In this document: positions 58,508-64,000 of the stretch, in pieces
Layout of the letters: each line of letters opens with the position of its first letter
Position numbering within the stretch: the stretch's first letter is position 1
Source of the DNA: JANXSS01 sp025356535
GTDB taxonomy: Bacteria; Pseudomonadota; Gammaproteobacteria; Burkholderiales; Burkholderiaceae_D
Direction: 5' to 3'
NCBI GenBank assembly: GCA_043762325.1
Contig: JAYUMU010000140.1
Span: forward strand, 6,822-70,821
DNA: 64,000 nt
Made by a program: the position numbers and the translations under genes
The notes under the pieces: model-generated
Seen by the model: the letters and a program-made list of their open reading frames with translations, nothing else
Told to the model about the DNA's origin: nothing
Database searches by the model: none

Positions 58508-60256
58508 TTACATTAATCGCAGATGCTCGACCGCCTCGTTGATGGCGGCCGGCTCCACCATGCGCAGTATCTTCCTGGTGTAGGGCGCGATCTGGCCGAG
58601 GTCGCAGCCGAGGATTTCCTGCTTGACTGCCAGCAGCTGCGCCGGATGCATCGAGAATTCGCGCAGGCCCATGCCCAGCAACAGGCGCGTCAACTTGGTG
58701 TCGCCGGCCATCTCGCCGCAAACCGACACCGGCACGCCGGCTTTTGCCCCCAGCGCAATCGTGGTCGACAGCAGGTACAGGATCGCCGGATGCAGCGGGC
58801 AATACAGGTGCGCGACTTCATGATCGACGCGGTCGATCGCCAGCGTGTATTGGATCAGGTCGTTGGTGCCGATCGACAGGAAATCGAGCCGCTTGATGAA
58901 CAGCGGCAGCGTCAGGGCCGCCGCCGGAATCTCGATCATGGCGCCGACCTTGATGGCCGGATCGAAGTTCTTGCGGGCAGCCGTCAACTGCGCCTTGGCC
59001 TGCGCCAGCATGGTCAGGGTCTGGTCGATCTCGAAGGCATGCGAGAGCATCGGAATGAGGAGCTTGATCGGGCCGAAGGCGGAAGCGCGCAGGATCGCGC
59101 GCAGCTGCGAGAGGAACATCTGCGGCTCGGCCAGGCAATAGCGGATCGCGCGCAGGCCCAGGGCCGGATTCAACGCCGTCTGTTCGGCCACGTCGAAGGG
59201 CTTGTCGGCGCCGATGTCGAGGGTGCGGATCGTCACCGGCCTGCCCTTCATGGCAACGACCGCCTTGCGGTATGACTCGAACTGCTCGTCCTCGGACGGC
59301 AGCCGGTTGACCGCGCCGCTGCGGTTCATGAACAGGAACTCCGAGCGGAACAGGCCGACGCCGTTGGCGCCGGCGTCCAGGGCGGCTGCGCAATCGTCCG
59401 GAAACTCGATGTTGGCCAGCAGCGTGACGGCCGTGCCGTCGCGGGTGATCGCCGGTGTCTTCTTTAGCTTGCCCAGCTTCTTGCGGTCGCGCTGCTGGCG
59501 CGCCTGGCGCTCGCGGTACTGGTCGAGCACCGTTGCGGCCGGGTCGACGATGACGATGCCGGCGTCGCCATCGATGATGACCCAGTCGTCCTGTGCGATC
59601 AGGGCCGAGGCATTGAACATGCCGACTGCGGCCGGAATGTCGAGGCTCCTGGCGACAATCGCCGTATGCGAATTCTGGCCGCCCAGGTCTGTTACGAAAC
59701 CGCTGAAGGCGCGGTCGCGAAACTGCAGCATGTCGGCCGGCGAGATGTCATGCGCCACCACGATCAGGTTGGCGCTGGCGCTGTCGCCGGCCAGATGCGG
59801 CAGCGTCGTCGCAGTTCCCGTCAGGATCTTCAGCACCCGCTCGCCGACCTGCTGAATGTCGGCCTTGCGCTCGCGCAGGTAGGTGTCGCCGATTTCATCG
59901 AACTGCGCCGACAGCTCGTCTATCTGGGTCACCAGCGCCCATTCGGCATTGTAGTGACGGCTGCGGATGATGTTGAGCGGCGTCTCCGAAATCATCGGGT
60001 CCGACAGGATCAGCACGTGGACATCGATGAAGGCGCCGAGTTCGGCCGGCGAATCCTTGGGCAGGCCGCTCCAGATCGCCTGCAGTTCGCGGTGCACGGT
60101 TGCGATGGCATCCTGCAGGCGCGCCACTTCGGCCTCGACCTGCTGCTCGTCGATCAGGTAATGCTTGACCTCCAGCGCCGCCGGCGCCAGCAGATGGGCG
60201 CGGCCGATCGCAATGCCGCGTGAAACCGGAATGCCATGAAGCGTGAATGATGCCAT
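58508..60256 (-). CDS. ptsI: PTS phosphoenolpyruvate-protein phosphotransferase (enzyme I)
   Basis: 582 residues. The phospho-His is in DLGGQNSHTAIVARSL. The PEP-binding domain follows (GVGLFRSEFLFMNR, LDIGADKPF, ARAIRYCL-like GLRAIRYCLAEPQMFLSQLR, DLIQYTLAIDR, SVCGEMAGD). It transfers phosphate from PEP to HPr. Without sugar-specific permeases nearby it likely belongs to a regulatory PTS, as is usual in betaproteobacteria. Confidence 0.96.
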   Translation of the reverse strand: MASFTLHGIPVSRGIAIGRAHLLAPAALEVKHYLIDEQQVEAEVARLQDAIATVHRELQAIWSGLPKDSPAELGAFIDVHVLILSDPMISETPLNIIRSRHYNAEWALVTQIDELSAQFDEIGDTYLRERKADIQQVGERVLKILTGTATTLPHLAGDSASANLIVVAHDISPADMLQFRDRAFSGFVTDLGGQNSHTAIVARSLDIPAAVGMFNASALIAQDDWVIIDGDAGIVIVDPAATVLDQYRERQARQQRDRKKLGKLKKTPAITRDGTAVTLLANIEFPDDCAAALDAGANGVGLFRSEFLFMNRSGAVNRLPSEDEQFESYRKAVVAMKGRPVTIRTLDIGADKPFDVAEQTALNPALGLRAIRYCLAEPQMFLSQLRAILRASAFGPIKLLIPMLSHAFEIDQTLTMLAQAKAQLTAARKNFDPAIKVGAMIEIPAAALTLPLFIKRLDFLSIGTNDLIQYTLAIDRVDHEVAHLYCPLHPAILYLLSTTIALGAKAGVPVSVCGEMAGDTKLTRLLLGMGLREFSMHPAQLLAVKQEILGCDLGQIAPYTRKILRMVEPAAINEAVEHLRLM

Positions 60257-60281
60257 CGGTGTCAGCCTGTTTTATGCCGGA

Positions 60282-60551
60282 TTATTCGCCTTCGCCGAAC
60301 TTGTTGTGGATCAGTTCGGCCAGCGCGTCGAAACACGCCTGTTCATCGCTGCCGTCGACCTCGAGCGTGACCTTTGCGCCCTTGCCGGCGGCCAGCATCA
60401 TGACGCCCATGATCGATTTTGCATTCACCCGCCGCTTGTTGCGGGTCATCCAGACATCGCTCTTGAACTTTGCCGCAAGCTGCGTCAGTTTTGCCGAGGC
60501 GCGCGCATGCAGGCCGAGCTTGTTGACGATTTCGATTTCCTGTTCGATCAT
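60282..60551 (-). CDS. ptsH: Phosphocarrier protein HPr
   Basis: 89 residues. The active His15 is in NKLGLHARASAKL and the regulatory Ser46 in NAKSIMGVMML, both at their canonical positions. Ser46 suggests HPr kinase/phosphorylase control, also known from proteobacteria. It lies 8 bp after the EIIA gene and 25 bp before ptsI. Confidence 0.97.
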   Translation of the reverse strand: MIEQEIEIVNKLGLHARASAKLTQLAAKFKSDVWMTRNKRRVNAKSIMGVMMLAAGKGAKVTLEVDGSDEQACFDALAELIHNKFGEGE

Positions 60552-60559
60552 TTTTTTCG

Positions 60560-60967
60560 CTAGTTTGGTGACAGGCGGACCCGGTTATCGACACGTACTG
60601 CGCCATTCTGGCCACCGGACAAGGCCATTTCAACAACCACATCAAGGGTATCGTTGCGGTACGTAATGGCCCGCAACAGCATCGGCAGGCTGATGCCGGC
60701 AATGACTTCCACATGCCCCGGCTCGCACAGCGACAGCGTGCAGTTCGACGGCGTGCCGCCCATGACATCGGTGATCACCAGCACGCCGGTGCCGTCGTCG
60801 ATGCGGGCGATTGCCGCGCGCGCCAACGCCCGGACTTCGGCGGTATCCTGGTCGGCCCGCACATCGACGGCGTCGAGGCGATCCGGGCGCGCACGAAAGA
60901 CGTGGGCAGCCGCTTCGATGAAGGCCTGGCCCAGCGGTGCATGCGTCAACAACAGGATTCCAACCAT
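60560..60967 (-). CDS. PTS EIIA component, mannose/fructose family
   Basis: 135 residues from ATG 60967. The phospho-acceptor His9 lies in GILLLTHAPLGQAFIEAA, with the family motifs VLVITDVMGGTPSN and VIAGISLPMLLRAI. EIIA-Man proteins without membrane partners act as regulators in proteobacteria. Transcribed with ptsH and ptsI; 112 bp after gshB. Confidence 0.94.
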   Translation of the reverse strand: MVGILLLTHAPLGQAFIEAAAHVFRARPDRLDAVDVRADQDTAEVRALARAAIARIDDGTGVLVITDVMGGTPSNCTLSLCEPGHVEVIAGISLPMLLRAITYRNDTLDVVVEMALSGGQNGAVRVDNRVRLSPN

Positions 60968-61079
60968 GGTCTGGCTATCGGCAAGAGAAAGGGACAAGAA
61001 AGGGACAACGTACAGGTGCGGGCCGGTTCCGGGCATCGCAAGCGCCGCGACCGGTACTGTTGCACCATATTCTACCGGA

Positions 61080-62027
61080 TCAGATGGCTTTCTCTACCGC
61101 ATCCATGAACAGTGCCGGCACATTGAAGCCGGTCTGCTGTGTGATTTCCTGGAAGCAGGTCGGGCTGGTGACGTTAATTTCGGTCATGAAGTCGCCGATC
61201 ACATCGAGGCCGACCAGCAGCAGGCCGCGCTGCGCCAGCACCGGCGCCAGGGCTTCGGCGATCTCGCGGTCGCGCGCCGAGATCGGTTGCGCCACGCCGA
61301 GTCCGCCGGCGGCCAGGTTGCCGCGCACTTCGCCGCCCTGTGGAATGCGCGCCAGGCAGAACGGCACCACGGCGCCGCCGATCAGCAGGATGCGCTTGTC
61401 GCCCTTTGCAATCGCCGGAATGAAACGCTGGACCATGATCGTGGTGCGGCCGTTGACTGTTAGCGTCTCGATGATGGCGCCCAGGTTCATGCCGTCGTCG
61501 CGCACCCGGAAGATGCCGGCGCCGCCCATGCCGTCGAGAGGTTTGAGGATGATGTCGCGATGCTCGGCATGGAAGGCGCGGATGCGGGCGTCGTCGCTGG
61601 TGACCAAGGTCGGCGCGATGAATTGCGGAAATTGCGTGATCGCCAGCTTCTCGTTATTGCTGCGCACCGCCGCCGGCCGGTTGAACACCCGCGCGCCCTG
61701 CGACTCGGCCAGCTCCAGCAGGTAGGTCGCATAGATGTACTCCATGTCGAAGGGCGGGTCCTTGCGCATGATGACGGCGTCGAACGCCTGCAGTCGATGC
61801 GCCGCCGGCGCGTCCGCTTCGAACCAGTCGGCTTCGGTGCCGGTGGTGTCGGTGATGCGGATGCGGCGGGCATTGGCCAGCACCGCACCGCCCACGATTG
61901 CCATGTCCTTCTGCTCGAATGCATGGACCTCATGACCGCGGCGCGCCGCCTCCACCATCATGGCGTAAGTGGAATCCTTGTAGGTCTTGAAACCGGCAAG
62001 GGGGTCGGCACAGAAGGCAATTTTCAT
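61080..62027 (-). CDS. gshB: Glutathione synthetase
   Basis: 315 residues, ATP-grasp fold: KIAFCADPLAGFKTYKDSTY, AVIMRKDPPFDMEYIYATYL, VFNRPAAVRSNNEKLAI, LKPLDGMGGAGIFRV and GDKRILLIGGAVVPF, ending in TEINVTSPTCFQEI. It adds glycine to gamma-glutamylcysteine. Starts 8 bp after gshA, in the same operon. Confidence 0.97.
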   Translation of the reverse strand: MKIAFCADPLAGFKTYKDSTYAMMVEAARRGHEVHAFEQKDMAIVGGAVLANARRIRITDTTGTEADWFEADAPAAHRLQAFDAVIMRKDPPFDMEYIYATYLLELAESQGARVFNRPAAVRSNNEKLAITQFPQFIAPTLVTSDDARIRAFHAEHRDIILKPLDGMGGAGIFRVRDDGMNLGAIIETLTVNGRTTIMVQRFIPAIAKGDKRILLIGGAVVPFCLARIPQGGEVRGNLAAGGLGVAQPISARDREIAEALAPVLAQRGLLLVGLDVIGDFMTEINVTSPTCFQEITQQTGFNVPALFMDAVEKAI

Positions 62028-62035
62028 GGAATCGG

Positions 62036-63352
62036 TCAGTAGATTTCAGGGTTCGGATCGGTTTTTTCGAGTTCCAGCGAGGCCGCCAGCAACGCCAGGC
62101 GCGCCACCACGCCGTACATGTAGAAGCGGTTGGGTGCCGCCGTGCCCGGCTTTGCCTTCATGTCCGGCAGTGCATGCTGCTGCGCAAACGCCAGCGGCAC
62201 GTAATGGGCGCCGGGCGCAGGCGTCTCGGGCGCGCCCGGCTCCTCGGCCGGGACACGCTCTTCGTGGACGCGGTAGAAGCCGCCGACCACGTAGCGATCC
62301 ATCATGTAGACCACCGGCTCGGCCACGGCGTCGCTGATGCGCTCGAACGTCGGCACGCCTTCCTGGACGATCAGGTTGGTGATTTCCTGGCCATCGCGGC
62401 CGACCAGCATCTTGCTGCGCTGGCGGCGATCGACATCCTTCAGCTCCGCGGCGTCGCGTACCGTGATGATGCCCATGCCGTCGGTGCCGGCCTCTGCGCG
62501 GATGGCCACGAACGGCGTTTCCTTGATGCCGTATTCCTTGTATTTCTTGCGAATCTTCGCCAGCACCTGGTCGACCGAAGTCGCCAGCTGCTCCTGCCCG
62601 GTGGAATTGTCGAAATCGACTTCGCCGCACCGGGCGAAATACGGATTCAACATCCACGGGTCGACATCGAGCAGCTTGGCGAACTTCTTGACCACTTCGT
62701 CGTAGGCGGAAAAATGACTGCTCTTGCGGCGCATCGGCCAGCCCGCATGGAGCGGTGGCAGCAGGTTCTGCTCGTGGATGTTTTCCAGCGCTGCCGGAAT
62801 CCCGGCGGCCAGGTCGTTGTTGAGCAGGATCGTGCAGGGATCGAAGTTCTTCAGGCCCAGACGGCGGCCATTATGCGAGCGCACCATCGGTTCGAGCATC
62901 AGGGTGCTGCCGTCGGGCAGCTCGATCGGCACCGGCTCCCGCACCGATTCGTCGAGCGTGCCGAGGCGCACATGCAGGCCGGTCTGGCGGAAGATCTGCA
63001 TCAGGCGGGAGACGTTTTGCAGGTAAAAGGTGTTGTTCGTATTGCGTTCCGGCACCAGCAGCAGGTTCTTTGCATCCGGACAGTATTTTTCGATGGCGGC
63101 CATGGCGGCCTGCACTGCCAGGGGCAACATTTCCGGCGACAGGTTGTTGAAGCCACCCGGAAACAGGTTGGTGTCGACCGGCGCCAGTTTGTAGCCGGCG
63201 TTGCGCAGGTCGACCGAGGCGTAGAAGGGCGAGGTGTGTTCCTGCCACTTGCCGCGCAGCCAGTGCTCGATGCTCGGTTGCGACAGCAGGATCTGGCTTT
63301 CGAGTTCCAGGATCGGGCCGGTGAGGGAGGTAACCAGGTGCGGGACGGTCAT
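62036..63352 (-). CDS. gshA: Glutamate--cysteine ligase (proteobacterial, Acidithiobacillus-like family)
   Basis: 438 residues from ATG 63352. The sequence differs from E. coli GshA and belongs to the type typical of betaproteobacteria and Acidithiobacillus: VDTNLFPGGFNNLS, LLLVPERNTNNTFYLQNV, SHNGRRLGLKNFDPCTILLN, then KETPFVAIRAEAGTDGMGII and VVYMMDRYVVGGFYRVH. It makes gamma-glutamylcysteine, the first step of glutathione synthesis. Heads the gshA-gshB pair. Confidence 0.94.
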   Translation of the reverse strand: MTVPHLVTSLTGPILELESQILLSQPSIEHWLRGKWQEHTSPFYASVDLRNAGYKLAPVDTNLFPGGFNNLSPEMLPLAVQAAMAAIEKYCPDAKNLLLVPERNTNNTFYLQNVSRLMQIFRQTGLHVRLGTLDESVREPVPIELPDGSTLMLEPMVRSHNGRRLGLKNFDPCTILLNNDLAAGIPAALENIHEQNLLPPLHAGWPMRRKSSHFSAYDEVVKKFAKLLDVDPWMLNPYFARCGEVDFDNSTGQEQLATSVDQVLAKIRKKYKEYGIKETPFVAIRAEAGTDGMGIITVRDAAELKDVDRRQRSKMLVGRDGQEITNLIVQEGVPTFERISDAVAEPVVYMMDRYVVGGFYRVHEERVPAEEPGAPETPAPGAHYVPLAFAQQHALPDMKAKPGTAAPNRFYMYGVVARLALLAASLELEKTDPNPEIY

Positions 63353-63649
63353 CGGGCAGCGTTCATTCGGGTGGCCGTGGCGCTCAGGCTGAACCTTGGC
63401 ATTCGCCCGGGCAAAATTCGGACGCGGAGTATAGCCCACGGTCTGCGCTGCCCAAGTCCCGGCCCGGCACCGGTGGCGCGCTGCGGGCCTGCTGACCGCG
63501 GCATCGCGCAACCGGATTTCGTCGATGTTCCCGCTTGCCCGGAACTGCTGCGTCGAGATTGACTTGAGTACTGCCGAGCATTCATCATATGAAGCAATTA
63601 TTCATCGCAAGAACATTTCGAGCGACCCCGCGCCTCCGATCGCCAGCCA

Positions 63650-64000
63650 ATGCCTTATCAGCTACTCCGCTTCGCGTTCTCGTCGAAGCATCCCGAACCC
63701 CGCATGTTCCGCGAGCCGGATCGGCTCAAGGACACGTACGACGCCGTTATCATCGGCGCCGGCGGGCATGGCCTTGCAAGTGCCTACTATCTGGCGCGCG
63801 ACCATGGAATGACGAATGTAGCGGTGCTCGACCGCGGCTATCTCGGCGGCGGCAACACCGGGCGCAACACCGCGATCATCCGGTCGAACTACCTCACGCC
63901 CGAGGGTGTTGCCTTCTACGATCAGTCGGTGCGTCTGTGGCAGGACCTCGCCCAGGACTTCGACCTCAACCTTTTCTACTCCACGCGCGGCCACTTCACG
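63650..64000 (+). CDS. soxB: Sarcosine oxidase beta subunit, 5' part
   Basis: 117 codons from ATG 63650, open to the window edge. FAD-binding motif VIIGAGGHGLASAYYLA near residue 35, then VAVLDRGYLGGGNTGRNTAI and RSNYLTPEGVAFYDQSVRLW, the pattern of the heterotetrameric sarcosine oxidase beta subunit, which oxidises N-methylglycine. It is unrelated to the sulfur-oxidation SoxB despite the shared symbol. An alternative start is the ATG at residue 19. Divergent from gshA across 297 bp with no gene. Confidence 0.9.
   Translation, partial: MPYQLLRFAFSSKHPEPRMFREPDRLKDTYDAVIIGAGGHGLASAYYLARDHGMTNVAVLDRGYLGGGNTGRNTAIIRSNYLTPEGVAFYDQSVRLWQDLAQDFDLNLFYSTRGHFT

Noticed and set aside
63650..64000. Reading the soxB symbol here as part of the SoxYZ sulfur pathway
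   Set aside because: The sequence is a flavin-dependent sarcosine oxidase beta subunit with an N-terminal FAD motif, not the metal-dependent SoxB hydrolase.

Overview
The window is a GC-rich chromosomal segment. Its gene content points to a betaproteobacterium, most likely in the Oxalobacteraceae (a Massilia, Duganella or Noviherbaspirillum-like genus). This rests on several typical neighbourhoods: argB / pyrimidine 5'-nucleotidase / slmA; birA-coaX-SPOR; dacC-dat-DUF493-lipB-lipA; mreBCD-mrdA-rodA-rlpA; metX-metW-ampG; and gshA-gshB-EIIA-ptsH-ptsI. The family assignment is inference. I saw no rRNA, tRNA, CRISPR array, intact insertion sequence or prophage.

Layout. 1-1845 is the tail of an M16 metalloprotease. 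2381-8802 is the most unusual part. Five small exported proteins carry a propeptide-like motif (consensus L-x(3)-Q-M-D-x-V-S-A-G) just after a Sec signal peptide. They surround an exported C39-type cysteine peptidase. A LysR regulator follows, bracketed by two inverted copies of a small palindromic repeat, and then a beta-barrel outer-membrane protein with an N-terminal coiled coil. Together they resemble a miniature relative of the Pseudomonas Fap (functional amyloid) export machinery with different, very small substrates. 9086-17189 is mostly housekeeping: a solute-binding protein, an EamA exporter, slmA, a HAD phosphatase, argB, an ECF sigma factor with a small zinc-finger partner, a SPOR protein, coaX and birA. 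17292-22190 is an Mla-type lipid-transport operon (permease, ATPase, MCE protein, auxiliary lipoprotein) ending in a VanZ protein. 22280-27650 holds a ferredoxin, a hydrolase, a D,D-carboxypeptidase and the lipoate genes.

27736-33334 is an accessory stress and signalling region. It has a DUF2383 gene broken by an in-frame TAG, three response regulators with no kinase, a Crp/Fnr regulator, tiny membrane proteins and a Pro/Gln/Tyr-repeat protein. 33481-35513 holds a thioredoxin-like protein, a DsrE-like protein and the sulfur carrier SoxYZ without the rest of the Sox pathway. 35660-40463 has lemA and the dolP-diaA-yraN-lpoA/rsmI block, whose order matches E. coli. 40460-47850 is the rod-shape and elongation cluster.

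48098-51936 is gatC-gatA-gatB, with a frameshifted small exported-protein gene between gatA and gatB. 51953-55052 has a DUF4124 protein, pyrE, an exonuclease III and an unusual glycine-zipper protein. 55286-63352 covers the muropeptide permease AmpG, methionine synthesis, the regulatory PTS and glutathione synthesis. The window ends inside a sarcosine oxidase beta-subunit gene.

Functional themes are envelope assembly (Mla, Mre/PBP2/RodA, RlpA, LpoA, DolP, AmpG, PBP5-type), lipoate and glutathione metabolism, and one exported-peptide maturation locus that I could not match to a named system.
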